Below, piece by piece: positions 10,464 to 18,688 of a stretch of 64,000 bases of DNA. The DNA lies in NCBI GenBank assembly GCA_963823535.1, contig CAWGLZ010000006.1:1488001-1552000 (forward strand). The letters are read 5' to 3'. A program made the position numbers and the translations under genes. The DNA is from RPQJ01 sp963823535 (GTDB lineage: Bacteria > Pseudomonadota > Gammaproteobacteria > Steroidobacterales > Steroidobacteraceae). Positions within the stretch are counted from its first letter, which is position 1, and each line of letters starts with the position of its first letter. Under the pieces are notes generated by a model that worked only from the letters and a program-made list of their open reading frames with translations, did not search any database and had not been told where the DNA came from.

Positions 10464-11228
10464 TCAGAGGCTGCGCCCGCCGTCCACGGTGATGACCTGG
10501 CCGGTGACGTAGGGCGCCCCGGTCGCGAGGAACAGGGCGGCCCCTGCGATGTCGTCGGGAGATCCACTGCGCTTGAGCGCCGTCTTGCCGATGATCTCGG
10601 CCTTGAGTGCGGCGTCGAGATCGCGCTCCGGCCACAGCACCGGGCCCGGCGCAATGGCATTGACGCGGATCCCGGGCCCCAGTTCGCGGGCGAGGGAGCG
10701 CGTCAGGCTGACGAGCCCGGCCTTGGCCGCCGAGTAGACCGCGTGGTCCCGGAGCGGACGCTGGGCGTGGATGTCCACCATGTTGATGATCAGGCCCTGC
10801 GACTCCCGCAGGGCCGGGGCGGCCGCCTGCGACAGAAACAGCGGTGCGCGCAGGTTGGTGCCGACGAGATCGTCGAACTGGGCCGGGGTGATGCTGCCGA
10901 GCGGCGTCGGGTAGAACGTGGAGGCGTTGTTCACCAGCACGTCGAGTCGGCCGAAGCGCCCGAGGGCAGCGGCCACGAGGGCCGGGAGCTGCTCCACGTC
11001 GTGCAGATCGCACGGCACGGCCAGGGCCGATCCCGCCCGACGCGCGTCGAGTTCCGCCACGAGGCTGTCGGCCGCCGGTCGCGAGCGGTGGAAGTGCACC
11101 ACCACGTCGGCGCCGGCTTCGTGGAGCCGGCGGCCAATGGCGGCGCCGAGGCGCTTGGCGCCGCCCGTGACGAGCACGCAACGGCCGGCGAGGGGCGAAT
11201 GGGTCTCCATGACGTTCTGTCGGTCCAC
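10464..11228 (-). CDS. Short-chain dehydrogenase, pteridine reductase type
   Basis: A 254-residue classical SDR. The cofactor loop TGGAKRLGAAIG (about residues 21-32) has the Arg that is typical of pteridine reductases rather than ordinary SDRs. The NNAS motif, the catalytic Tyr/Lys in VYSAAKAG and the late VTGQVITVDGG are present. It likely reduces dihydropterin or dihydrofolate with NADPH, like FolM or protozoan PTR1; the substrate is inferred from the loop and from folB-folK next door. An alternative start is the Met at residue 7. It runs convergent to folK and divergent from the MidA-type gene. Confidence 0.85.
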   Translation of the reverse strand: MDRQNVMETHSPLAGRCVLVTGGAKRLGAAIGRRLHEAGADVVVHFHRSRPAADSLVAELDARRAGSALAVPCDLHDVEQLPALVAAALGRFGRLDVLVNNASTFYPTPLGSITPAQFDDLVGTNLRAPLFLSQAAAPALRESQGLIINMVDIHAQRPLRDHAVYSAAKAGLVSLTRSLARELGPGIRVNAIAPGPVLWPERDLDAALKAEIIGKTALKRSGSPDDIAGAALFLATGAPYVTGQVITVDGGRSL

Positions 11229-11296
11229 GCGTCGCGGGGAGGCTCGAAGACGATACCGGAGCGCCTCCGTCCTGTCGCGGCTGAGGGACCGACGTC

Positions 11297-12475
11297 ATGA
11301 GCGTCGCGCTCGACCTGCCGGGGCTCACGCCCGACGAGGCGGCTCACAGCGCCCGCCTGGCGGAGCGCATCCGCGCGGAAGTCGAGCGGGACGGGGGCTG
11401 GATCGGGTTCGCCCGCTACATGCGGATGGCGCTGTACGAGCCGGGCCTCGGCTACTACAGTGCCGGGGCTCACAAGTTCGGCGCAACCGGCGATTTCGTC
11501 ACCGCGCCGGAAGTCGCGCCGGTCTTCAGCCGCTGCCTCGCGGTGCAGTGCGCGGAGATCCTCGGCGGGCTCGGCGGCGGCGACGTGCTCGAGCTCGGTG
11601 CCGGCTCGGGCGTCATGGCGGCGGCGATGCTCGAGGAACTCGCGCGGCGCGACGCGCTCCCCGGACGCTATCGCATCCTCGACGTGAGTGCCGACCTGCG
11701 CCAGCGCCAGCAGGCAACGCTCGAGCGGAGCGTCCCGGGCCTGCTCGACCGCGTCGAGTGGATCGATCGCCTGCCCGAGGATTTCGAGGGCGTGATCGTC
11801 GGCAACGAGGTCATCGATGCGCTGCCCGTGGAACGCTTCGCGATGCGCGGCGGCGAGGTCAACGCGCTCGGCGTGACCTGGCAGTTCGGCCGCTTCGAGT
11901 GGTCCGAGGTGCGCGGGACCGATCCGCTCGTCGAGGCGGTCCGGCACGTCCAGCGCGAGTCCGGCGCCGACTGGCCCGACGGCTATGTGTCCGAGGTGAA
12001 CCTCGAGCTCGCGCCCTGGATCGCAGCGCTCGCGCAGTCGTTGCGCCGCGGCGTGATGCTCTTCGTCGACTACGGCCTGTCGCGCCGCGAGTACTACGCG
12101 CCCGCACGCAGCGACGGCACGCTGCTGTGCCATTTCCGCCACCGGTTCCACGGCGACCCGTTCGCGCGGCCGGGCCTGCAGGACATCACGGCCTGGGTGG
12201 ACTTCACCGCGGTCGCCGAGTCCGGCGAGGCGGCCGGACTCGATCTCCTCGGCTACACGAGCCAGGCGCACTTCCTGATCGGCAGCGGCCTCGGCGACTT
12301 CGTCGCCAACGTGGCCGACCTCGACGTCGTGCAGCGGGTGAATCTCTCCCGGCAGGCGATGGTGCTCACACTTCCGGGAGAGATGGGCGAGCGCTTCAAG
12401 GCGATTGCGCTGGCCCGCGGTTACGATTCCCCCCTGCGCGGCTTTGCCGTGCGCGAACTTCGTCACATGCTGTAG
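11297..12475 (+). CDS. MidA/NDUFAF7-type SAM-dependent methyltransferase
   Basis: A 392-residue protein of the DUF185 family, whose mitochondrial member NDUFAF7 methylates an arginine in a complex I subunit. The N-terminus has IGFARYMRMALYEPGLGYYS, followed by the family FGATGDFVTAPEVAPVF segment; the SAM-binding core shows VLELGAGSGVMAAAML (about residues 96-111) and an acidic residue at the end of the next strand (ILDVSADLR). GNEVIDALPVERF is also diagnostic. The bacterial substrate is unknown. The start ATG at 11297 follows a GAGGGA sequence. An NDUFA9-like SDR also occurs at 16.0-16.9 kb. Confidence 0.88.
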   Translation: MSVALDLPGLTPDEAAHSARLAERIRAEVERDGGWIGFARYMRMALYEPGLGYYSAGAHKFGATGDFVTAPEVAPVFSRCLAVQCAEILGGLGGGDVLELGAGSGVMAAAMLEELARRDALPGRYRILDVSADLRQRQQATLERSVPGLLDRVEWIDRLPEDFEGVIVGNEVIDALPVERFAMRGGEVNALGVTWQFGRFEWSEVRGTDPLVEAVRHVQRESGADWPDGYVSEVNLELAPWIAALAQSLRRGVMLFVDYGLSRREYYAPARSDGTLLCHFRHRFHGDPFARPGLQDITAWVDFTAVAESGEAAGLDLLGYTSQAHFLIGSGLGDFVANVADLDVVQRVNLSRQAMVLTLPGEMGERFKAIALARGYDSPLRGFAVRELRHML

Positions 12476-12481
12476 GTGCAC

Positions 12482-13279
12482 ATGGATCTCGTCCAGGCCA
12501 TCATCCTCGCCGTCGTGCAGGGCCTCTCCGAATTCCTGCCGATCTCGAGTTCCGGGCACCTGATCCTCATCCCGCACTTCTTCGGCTGGTCCGACCAGGG
12601 ACTCGCCTTCGACGTGGCGGTGCACGTGGGCACGCTGCTGGCGGTGCTGATCTACTTCCGCCGGCAGCTGGGCACCATGGCCCGGGCGTGGCTCGACTCG
12701 GTCTTCCGCCGCGTGCACACGCGGGACAGCCGGCTCGCGTGGCAGATCCTCGTCGCCACGATCCCGGTGGGCCTGACGGGGCTCATGTTCGACGACTTCA
12801 TCGAGGCGAACCTGCGCAATCCGTTGTTCGTCGCCGGTACGCTCACCTTCTTCGGCCTGCTGATGTACCTGGCGGATCGCTGGGGTCGGGGCACGAAGGA
12901 CGAGTTCGGCCTCACCTGGCCTCAGGCCCTCGCCATCGGATGTGCGCAGGCCCTGGCCCTGATGCCGGGGACCTCGCGATCCGGCGTGACGATGACCGCG
13001 GGTCGCGCACTCGGGCTCACGCGCTCGGCGGCCGCGCGATTCTCCTTCCTGCTCGCCGTGCCGGGCATCGCGGCGGCGGGTGCCTACGAGGGCCTGAAGC
13101 TCGTGACCGCGCCGGGGCCGGTGGAGTGGCAACCGATGCTGGTCGGCGCCGTGTTCGCCGCGGTTTCCGGAATCGCCTGCATTCACTTCCTGATCCGCTT
13201 CATCGAGCGCATCGGCCTGCTGCCGTTCACCGTGTACCGGCTCGTGCTCGCGGCGGTGATCGTCTGGCACTTCGCCTGA
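12482..13279 (+). CDS. uppP: Undecaprenyl-diphosphatase
   Basis: An inner-membrane enzyme that dephosphorylates undecaprenyl diphosphate and so recycles the lipid carrier for peptidoglycan synthesis; its overproduction gives bacitracin resistance. The 265-residue sequence has the two catalytic motifs EFLPISSSGHLILIP (about residues 17-31) and LMPGTSRSGVTMTAGRALGL (about residues 160-179), with about eight hydrophobic segments. The start at ATG 12482 (MDLVQAIILAVVQGLSEF) is preferred over the GTG at 12476. It begins 6 bases after the stop of the MidA-type gene and is probably cotranscribed with it. Confidence 0.95.
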   Translation: MDLVQAIILAVVQGLSEFLPISSSGHLILIPHFFGWSDQGLAFDVAVHVGTLLAVLIYFRRQLGTMARAWLDSVFRRVHTRDSRLAWQILVATIPVGLTGLMFDDFIEANLRNPLFVAGTLTFFGLLMYLADRWGRGTKDEFGLTWPQALAIGCAQALALMPGTSRSGVTMTAGRALGLTRSAAARFSFLLAVPGIAAAGAYEGLKLVTAPGPVEWQPMLVGAVFAAVSGIACIHFLIRFIERIGLLPFTVYRLVLAAVIVWHFA

Positions 13280-13291
13280 GGGGCGGCGCCC

Positions 13292-14515
13292 TCAGTGCCC
13301 GCGCGCCGCGCGGATGGCCTCGATGCGCGCCGCGCGCATGCGCTCGGCGATGACCGGGCCCTGGTCACGCTCGAGCACCGCCGGGTCGAGCCGCACGGCG
13401 GCGGCGACGGCCAGCGCACGGCGCAGTTCGCCAGCCTGCGGATAGGGGCGCGCGCGCAGCTCGGGGCCCCGTCCGCGGGCATCGGCCTCGCAGGCGAGCA
13501 GAAAGCGCTCGAAGCGCTCGGGACGTCGCAGGGCATCCGTGAGTTCCAGCAGCTCGAGGACTGTTGCCGCCCGCTGCTCGGCCACGCGGTGGGCGCGTGC
13601 ATGATGCCGCGCCACGATGATCGCGAGGTCACGGTGCTCGCCCGGTACGCGCAGGCGCGCGGCCATGCGCTCGATGAGCCCGGCGCCGGCCTCTTCGTGG
13701 CCGAGGTGGCGCGGCCACTCGCCGCGTGGCGTGAGTCCCTTGCCGACGTCGTGCGTCAGCGCGGCGAAGCGGACAGTCGTGTCGGGCGTGAGCTCGGCGG
13801 CCACCTCGAGCACCTGCATCGTGTGCAGGCCGGTGTCGATTTCCGGATGCCACCGGGCCGGCTGCGGCACGCCGAAGAGCGCGGCAATCTCGGGGAACAC
13901 CGCCGGCAGCGCGCCGCAGTCGCGCAGGACCTCGAAATAGACCTGCGGGGAGGATTCGCCGAGCGCTCGCACGGTTTCTGTCCAGACCCGCTCCGGCACC
14001 AGCGCGTCCATTTCGCCCGCCGCCACGATGCCGCGCATCAGCGCCATCGTTTCAGGTGCGATGCCGAACCCGAGCGGCGCATAGCGTGCGGCGAATCGCG
14101 CCACTCGAAGCACGCGCAGCGGGTCCTCGGCGAAGGCGGGAGACACGTGTCGCAGGACGCGTGTTTCGAGGTCGTGCCGGCCGCCGTAGGGGTCGATGAT
14201 CTCGCCCGAGTCGGCCTGGGCCATCGCATTGATGGTGAGGTCGCGCCGGGCGAGATCCTCCTCGAGGGTGACCTCGGGTGAGAAGTGCGTCTCGAACCCG
14301 TAGTAGCCGCGGCCGGTCTTCCGTTCCGTGCGGGCCAGCGCGTACTGTTCGCCGGTGCGCGGATGCAGGAACACCGGGAAGTCCTTGCCGACCGGGCGAT
14401 AGCCGAGCGCGACCAGGTCTTCGGGCGTGGCGCCGACGACCACGTAGTCGTGCTCGCTGTACGGTTGTCCGAGCAGCCGGTCGCGCACCGCGCCGCCGAC
14501 GAGGTAGATGTCCAT
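13292..14515 (-). CDS. cca: CCA tRNA nucleotidyltransferase (multifunctional, HD domain)
   Basis: Adds or repairs the 3'-CCA end of tRNA. The class II nucleotidyltransferase core is clear: YLVGGAVRDRLLG at the start, the EHDYVVVGAT metal-binding segment, and RRDLTINAMA (about residues 90-99), followed by EDPLRVLRVARFAARY. A C-terminal HD phosphohydrolase domain shows FAALTHDVGK and GHEEAGAGLIERMA. At 407 residues it matches the long gammaproteobacterial form (E. coli 412). Its ATG overlaps the start of the divergent metallopeptidase gene by 8 bases, an unusual arrangement. Confidence 0.95.
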   Translation of the reverse strand: MDIYLVGGAVRDRLLGQPYSEHDYVVVGATPEDLVALGYRPVGKDFPVFLHPRTGEQYALARTERKTGRGYYGFETHFSPEVTLEEDLARRDLTINAMAQADSGEIIDPYGGRHDLETRVLRHVSPAFAEDPLRVLRVARFAARYAPLGFGIAPETMALMRGIVAAGEMDALVPERVWTETVRALGESSPQVYFEVLRDCGALPAVFPEIAALFGVPQPARWHPEIDTGLHTMQVLEVAAELTPDTTVRFAALTHDVGKGLTPRGEWPRHLGHEEAGAGLIERMAARLRVPGEHRDLAIIVARHHARAHRVAEQRAATVLELLELTDALRRPERFERFLLACEADARGRGPELRARPYPQAGELRRALAVAAAVRLDPAVLERDQGPVIAERMRAARIEAIRAARGH

Positions 14516-15587
14516 GGGCGAAATCGTAGCGGAACGTCTCCTCCGCCGCGCCCCGCACGTCGGGCGGCTGCTGGTGCTCGGCTGCCTCGTGCTGCCGCTC
14601 GGCGGCTGTTATTCGCTGCAACTCGCCTCCGGGCAGGCCGCGGTCATGGCTCGCAGCGAGCCGATCGATGCCGTCATCGACGATCCGGCCACGCCCGCCG
14701 GGACGCGCCAGGCGCTCGAGAACGCGCGCGAGGCCCGCGCGTTCGCCGTCCGCGAGCTCGCGCTGCCGGATGGCAGGAGCTTCCGCAGCTATGCGGACCT
14801 GGGCCGCCCCTACGCGGTCTGGAACGTCGTCGCCACGCCGGAACTTTCCGTCGAGCCGCGGCGATGGTGCTTTCCGGTGGCCGGATGCGTCGCGTACCGC
14901 GGCTATTTCAGCGAATCCGGGGCGCGGGACCTGGCACGCCGCCTGGCGGGACGCGGCGACGACGTGGCGGTCGGCGGCGTCGCGACCTACTCGACCCTCG
15001 GGCACCTGCCCGACCCGCTGTTCAGCACGATGCTCGGCTGGCGGGAGACCCGGCTCGTCGGCACGATCTTCCACGAACTGGCACACGAGCGCCTCTATGT
15101 CCCCGGCGACAGCGCGCTGAACGAAGCCTTCGCGAGCGTGGTGGAGCAGGAGGGCGTTCGACGCTGGCTCGAGTCGCACGGCCGGGCGGCCGAGCTCGAC
15201 GTGTACCGGGCGTCGCTGCGTCGCGAGGCTGAGTTCGCCGGGCTGCTGCGCGCGGCCCGCGACGGACTCGCGCGTCTCTACGCGTCGGGCGCACCGGTCG
15301 CCGACCTGCGCATCGCGAAGCAGCAAGCGCTCGGTCGGCTCAAGTTCGACTACTCGATTCTCCGGCAGCAGTGGGGTGGCTACGCCGGCTACGACGCATG
15401 GTTCGCGCGGCCGCTCAACAACGCGCATCTCGCGGCGGTCGCCACCTACCACGACTGCGTGCCGGGGCTGGTGCGCGAACTCGCCGACGCCGGGTCGCTG
15501 CCGGCGTTCTACGCGCGCGTCGAGGAAATCGCCAGGCTCGAGCCGGCACAGCGGCGTGCGGTGGTCTGCCGTCAGGACGGGTCGTAG
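14508..15587 (+). CDS. Predicted lipoprotein zinc aminopeptidase (COG4324 type)
   Basis: A 359-residue envelope protein. The N-terminus has a hydrophobic stretch ending in a lipobox PLGGC (Cys about residue 37), so export and lipid anchoring are predicted. The catalytic motif IFHELAHERLYVPGDSALNE (about residues 189-208) supplies two zinc-binding His and a following Glu, matching the family called predicted aminopeptidase. Two in-frame ATGs (14508 and 14514) both overlap the divergent cca start; the exact start is uncertain. Substrate and physiological role are unknown. Confidence 0.82.
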   Translation: MSMGEIVAERLLRRAPHVGRLLVLGCLVLPLGGCYSLQLASGQAAVMARSEPIDAVIDDPATPAGTRQALENAREARAFAVRELALPDGRSFRSYADLGRPYAVWNVVATPELSVEPRRWCFPVAGCVAYRGYFSESGARDLARRLAGRGDDVAVGGVATYSTLGHLPDPLFSTMLGWRETRLVGTIFHELAHERLYVPGDSALNEAFASVVEQEGVRRWLESHGRAAELDVYRASLRREAEFAGLLRAARDGLARLYASGAPVADLRIAKQQALGRLKFDYSILRQQWGGYAGYDAWFARPLNNAHLAAVATYHDCVPGLVRELADAGSLPAFYARVEEIARLEPAQRRAVVCRQDGS

Positions 15588-15636
15588 AGGGGACAGTGGC
15601 CGTTCAACGGGCGGGACGGCGTCTCGCATGGTTGTG

Positions 15637-15708
15637 GCCCACCGGGCGCGTGATCCTTCGAGTCGCGCGCGGGGCGCGCTTGGTCGAACGACCACGCGCC
15701 CGGTGGGC
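15637..15708. repeat. 16-bp perfect inverted repeat, 40-base spacer
   Basis: GCCCACCGGGCGCGTG at 15637-15652 is repeated in reverse complement at 15693-15708. The arms could form a long hairpin in either strand. It starts 50 bases after the stop of the metallopeptidase gene; no T-run follows, so it is not a standard terminator. Confidence 0.9.
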
Positions 15709-15844
15709 TGAGGGGGCCGCGCCTGGGCGAGTTCCCGGCGCGGCGCCGGTCACTCGCACGGCGCACGATGAGTCCGCCGGATCCCGCCGGATCGGCGTGT
15801 ACCGGATCATTGGCCGTGGGTCCCTGTCAGTCAGCGTGCGCCGT

Positions 15845-15868
15845 GCGACTTCGCGCGCGCGAAGTCGC
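15845..15868. repeat. 24-bp perfect palindrome
   Basis: GCGACTTCGCGC followed directly by its reverse complement GCGCGAAGTCGC gives an uninterrupted 24-bp palindrome. As DNA it could be a protein-binding site or extrude as a cruciform. It is the middle of the three repeats in this intergenic region. Confidence 0.9.
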
Positions 15869-15885
15869 TCAGGCGCGTACACGGG

Positions 15886-15956
15886 ACGCGGGTCGGGACC
15901 TCGTTTCGACCAAGCGATTCACGGGGAGCGACTCGAAACGAGGTCCCGACCCGCGT
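15886..15956. repeat. 24-bp perfect inverted repeat, 23-base loop
   Basis: The 24 bases at 15886-15909 (beginning ACGCGGGTCGGGACC) are repeated exactly in reverse complement at 15933-15956. The arms end 49 bases before the stop of the convergent NDUFA9-like gene. The stem is far longer than a normal terminator and lacks a T-run; it resembles a REP/REPIN-type or miniature inverted-repeat element. Confidence 0.92.
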
Positions 15957-16005
15957 CGTGCCGCCGCCCCGGCCGACCCCGGGGTCGCCGGTCGCTGCCG
16001 AGCGC

Positions 16006-16941
16006 TCAGCCGCGCCCGAAGTTCGCCTGCAGGTACCGAGGCACGACCGCGCGCATCGCGGTGCGCTCGATGCCGAGTTCCGCGAGCCCGTCGCGGTCGC
16101 ACACCGAGTCGACCGTGGCCGAGAGGAAGTTGTCGGTGGAGAACGGCTTGCCGGGCACGTAGTCCATGATCGCCGCCTGCACGCGCGCGAAGGCGCGTGG
16201 CAGGGGCAGCACCCAGCGCCGCAGGCCCAGGGTCCGCGCCGTCGTGCGCACGATGTCGCCCAGGGTCACGACGTCGGGCCCGCAGAGCTGGTAGGTGCGG
16301 CCCGCGACGTCGCGGCGCTGCAGGCAGCGCACGAAGGCCTCCACGACGTCGCCCACGTACACAGGCGCGAACTTCGAGTCGGCACAGGCGAGCGGCAGGA
16401 CGCCGGGCACGATCCCGAGGATCGACGCGAACTTGTTGAAGAACTGGTCGCCGGGCCCGAAGACGACCGACGGCTGGAAGATAACGTACTGCGGACCGTC
16501 GGCGGCACACTCGGCGCGGATGTGGTCCTCGGCGGCACCCTTGGTCTTCAGGTAGTGGCTCGGCCCGTGGACCGCATCGGCCTTCAGGCCGCTCATGTGC
16601 AGGTAGCGGCGGACGCCGCTCTCCTTGCAGGCGGCCACGACCTTCATCGGCAATTCCGTGTGCACCCGGCGGAATTCACGGATGCCGTGGCCGGGCCGCC
16701 GCTCGTTCAGGATGCCGACGAGGTTCACCACGACGTCGCAGCCGCGGAACTCGCGTGCGAGCGTCGCGGGGTCGTGCGTGTCCGCGTGCACGAGGCGCAC
16801 GGACGGCATGACCAGCAGGTCGCGATGGCTCGTGCGGTCGCGGGTGAGCACCTTGACCGCGTGGCCCTCCGCGGCCAGGCGCGCGACCAGCGCACGGCCG
16901 ATGAAGCCAGTGCCGCCGAGCACGCAGACTGCGAGGGCCAT
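16006..16941 (-). CDS. Complex I NDUFA9-like atypical short-chain dehydrogenase
   Basis: A 311-residue protein with an N-terminal NAD(P)-binding loop VCVLGGTGFIGRALVARL (about residues 5-22), a VVNLVGILNER segment and the SHYLKTKGAAEDHIR helix in place of the usual catalytic Tyr-x3-Lys. The YVIFQPSVVFGPGDQFFN segment is typical of the NDUFA9/39-kDa-subunit family. In mitochondria that protein is an accessory subunit of respiratory complex I; in bacteria the role is uncertain (quinone, sterol or other lipid-linked chemistry has been proposed for related SDRs). It ends a likely operon with the upstream protease gene, 10 bases away. Confidence 0.85.
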   Translation of the reverse strand: MALAVCVLGGTGFIGRALVARLAAEGHAVKVLTRDRTSHRDLLVMPSVRLVHADTHDPATLAREFRGCDVVVNLVGILNERRPGHGIREFRRVHTELPMKVVAACKESGVRRYLHMSGLKADAVHGPSHYLKTKGAAEDHIRAECAADGPQYVIFQPSVVFGPGDQFFNKFASILGIVPGVLPLACADSKFAPVYVGDVVEAFVRCLQRRDVAGRTYQLCGPDVVTLGDIVRTTARTLGLRRWVLPLPRAFARVQAAIMDYVPGKPFSTDNFLSATVDSVCDRDGLAELGIERTAMRAVVPRYLQANFGRG

Positions 16942-16951
16942 GGCGTCCCGC

Positions 16952-18292
16952 TCAGCGGATCGGAATCACGAGCATCGCGTTGCCGCGACGGATCTGCAGC
17001 ACGAAGGCCGCCGCACCCTCGGTGGCCCGCTGAAACTCCGCCAGATTCGCGACGCGCGTGCGGCCGACGCCGATGATGATGTCGTTGGCGCGCAGGCCGC
17101 GCTGGGCGGCGGGGCTGCCCTCGGCCACCGAGCGGATCAGGACGCCGCCGCCCTGCGCGTCGACGAACTCCGCGCCCTCGAGCCCCCGATGCAGGCCGGC
17201 CGCCGCGGCCTCCTCGACGGTGTCGCGCTCGCCGATCACGGCGGTGACGCGCCGCGGCTTCCCGTCGCGGATCAGTGCGACGTCCACGCGGTCGCCGACA
17301 CTGAGCAGGCCGATGGCGTTGCGCAGGCCGGCCGCGTCCTTGACGGGCTTGCCGTTCACGGCGGTGACGATGTCGCCGGCCTTGATCCCGGCCTTGTCGG
17401 CCGCCGAGCCCTCGACCACCTGCGAGACCAGCGCGCCCTGCACGCTGCCGAGGTCCATGCTCTCGGCGATGTCGGGGGTGAGGGTCTGGATGTTCACGCC
17501 GAGCACGCCGCGGCGCACCTCGCCGAACTTCACGAGCTGCGCCATCACGGTCTTCATCATGTTCGCCGGGATGGCGAAGCCGATGCCGATGTTGCCGCCC
17601 GTGCGCGACAGGATGGCGGAATTGATGCCGACGAGTTCGCCGCCCAGGTTGACCAGCGCGCCGCCGGAGTTGCCAGGGTTGATCGACGCATCGGTCTGGA
17701 TGAAGTCCTCGTAGCCCTCGGGGTTGATGCCGGAGCGGCCGAGGGCGCTGACGATTCCCGAGGTCACCGTGTGGCCGAGGCCGAACGGGTTGCCGATCGC
17801 GACCACGAAGTCACCGACTTCGATGCGATCCGAGTCGGCGATCGGGATGTCGGCGAGGTTCGTCGCCTCCACCTTGAGCACGGCGATGTCGGACCCCTCG
17901 TCCTTGCCCACGACCTTGGCCGTGAGCGCGCGGTTGTCGAGCAGGGTCACGGTGATCTCGGTGGCGTTTTCGACCACGTGGGCGTTCGTGATGATGTAGC
18001 CCTGCCGCGCATCGACGATCACGCCCGAGCCGGCGCTCTGGAACGCCCGCTCCCGGGGCGTGTTCGGCACGTCGAAGAAGCGGCGGAAGAACGGATCGTT
18101 CAGGAGCGGGTTCTGCTCCTGGACGGTGCCGCGGATCGCGATGTTCACGACCGCCGGCGACACCCGCTTCACCATGGGTGCGAGCGAGGGCACGGGCTGG
18201 TCGCCGACCTGCGCCGGCAACTGTGCGGAAGCAAGCGGTGCGAAGGCGCAGAGCAGAGTGGCGGCGAGGCCGACGGCAAACTTCTTGGGCAT
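16952..18292 (-). CDS. DegQ/HtrA-type periplasmic serine protease
   Basis: A periplasmic protein-quality-control protease of the Do family. Starting at the ATG at 18292 (446 residues) it has a signal peptide ending near ALASA-QLPAQ (about residue 23). The catalytic triad is His105 (TNAHVVENA), Asp135 (EGSDIAVLK) and Ser209 (NPGNSGGALVNL). Two PDZ domains follow; the second ends with the VLQIRRGN strand. The longer in-frame extension upstream of 18292 has no family similarity and is not used. Length and signal fit DegQ or MucD; which orthologue it is cannot be decided here. Its 570-base upstream region is shared with nrdJa. Confidence 0.93.
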   Translation of the reverse strand: MPKKFAVGLAATLLCAFAPLASAQLPAQVGDQPVPSLAPMVKRVSPAVVNIAIRGTVQEQNPLLNDPFFRRFFDVPNTPRERAFQSAGSGVIVDARQGYIITNAHVVENATEITVTLLDNRALTAKVVGKDEGSDIAVLKVEATNLADIPIADSDRIEVGDFVVAIGNPFGLGHTVTSGIVSALGRSGINPEGYEDFIQTDASINPGNSGGALVNLGGELVGINSAILSRTGGNIGIGFAIPANMMKTVMAQLVKFGEVRRGVLGVNIQTLTPDIAESMDLGSVQGALVSQVVEGSAADKAGIKAGDIVTAVNGKPVKDAAGLRNAIGLLSVGDRVDVALIRDGKPRRVTAVIGERDTVEEAAAAGLHRGLEGAEFVDAQGGGVLIRSVAEGSPAAQRGLRANDIIIGVGRTRVANLAEFQRATEGAAAFVLQIRRGNAMLVIPIR

Positions 18293-18492
18293 GTGCTGGA
18301 TATCCTGGAAACGCAGCCGAAAGGCGAGTCTATCAGTCGAAAACACGCGTCCGACCGGGACGCGGGACGAGGGCTGAGACCCGCGCAGCGCCACGCGAGT
18401 TCCCGTCCCGTACGCGCAGCGCAAGGCCGGACCGGCGCACGGCGGTGGTTCTCGCGTGCACAAGCTGTGGATTTCCGGTGATTGACCCGTGG

Positions 18493-18508
18493 ACACAAGA
18501 TGTTGTGT
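18493..18508 (+). promoter_or_regulatory. NrdR box 1
   Basis: ACACAAGATGTTGTGT is a near-perfect palindrome that fits the NrdR-box pattern ACACWATATATWGTGT. NrdR is the ATP/dATP-sensing repressor of ribonucleotide reductase genes. The site is 20 bases upstream of a promoter-like TTGACG. Confidence 0.75.
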
Positions 18509-18633
18509 TCTCGCGGCAAATTCAGACTTGACGCGGAGTGTTTTTCGGGTATCGCTCGAGCCTGGCGGCTATCTCTGCATAACTATATGATTTGAAACGA
18601 TAAAAAGATGTTGCGATGCGGCATACAAAGAGG

Positions 18634-18662
18634 TTGACGGGGGGGGGTGGGGTGCCTAATCT
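18634..18662 (+). promoter_or_regulatory. Predicted nrdJ promoter with a G9 tract in the spacer
   Basis: TTGACG (18634-18639) and TAATCT (18657-18662) are 17 bases apart. The spacer begins with a run that makes nine G in a row (18639-18647), then T and GGGG. Transcription would start near 18669, just upstream of NrdR box 2, leaving a leader of about 190 bases. Confidence 0.55.
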
Positions 18663-18672
18663 TTCCGCCCTG

Positions 18673-18688
18673 ACCCTACATGTTGTGT
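18673..18688 (+). promoter_or_regulatory. NrdR box 2
   Basis: ACCCTACATGTTGTGT matches the right half of box 1 exactly and its left half partly. It lies 180 bases downstream of box 1 and immediately after the predicted -10 element, a position suited to repression. Usual NrdR box pairs are about 30 bases apart, so this wide spacing is unusual. Confidence 0.7.

Larger units (their letters stand above)
15588..16005. other. Intergenic region carrying three perfect inverted repeats
   Basis: This 418-base stretch lies between the ends of two convergent genes. No open frame in it has a recognisable product or a good ribosome binding site. It contains a 16-bp, a 12+12-bp and a 24-bp perfect inverted repeat, listed separately. 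Nothing resembling tRNA, sRNA promoter or transposase was seen. Confidence 0.7.

Noticed and set aside
10931..13270. Long minus-strand frame opposite the MidA-type and uppP genes
   Set aside because: Both plus-strand genes have clear family motifs and tight spacing; the antisense frame has none.
18458..18473. Possible third NrdR box 35 bases upstream of box 1
   Set aside because: Only 11 of 16 positions match box 1, the dyad symmetry is poor, and the spacing is not the usual 30-31 bases.
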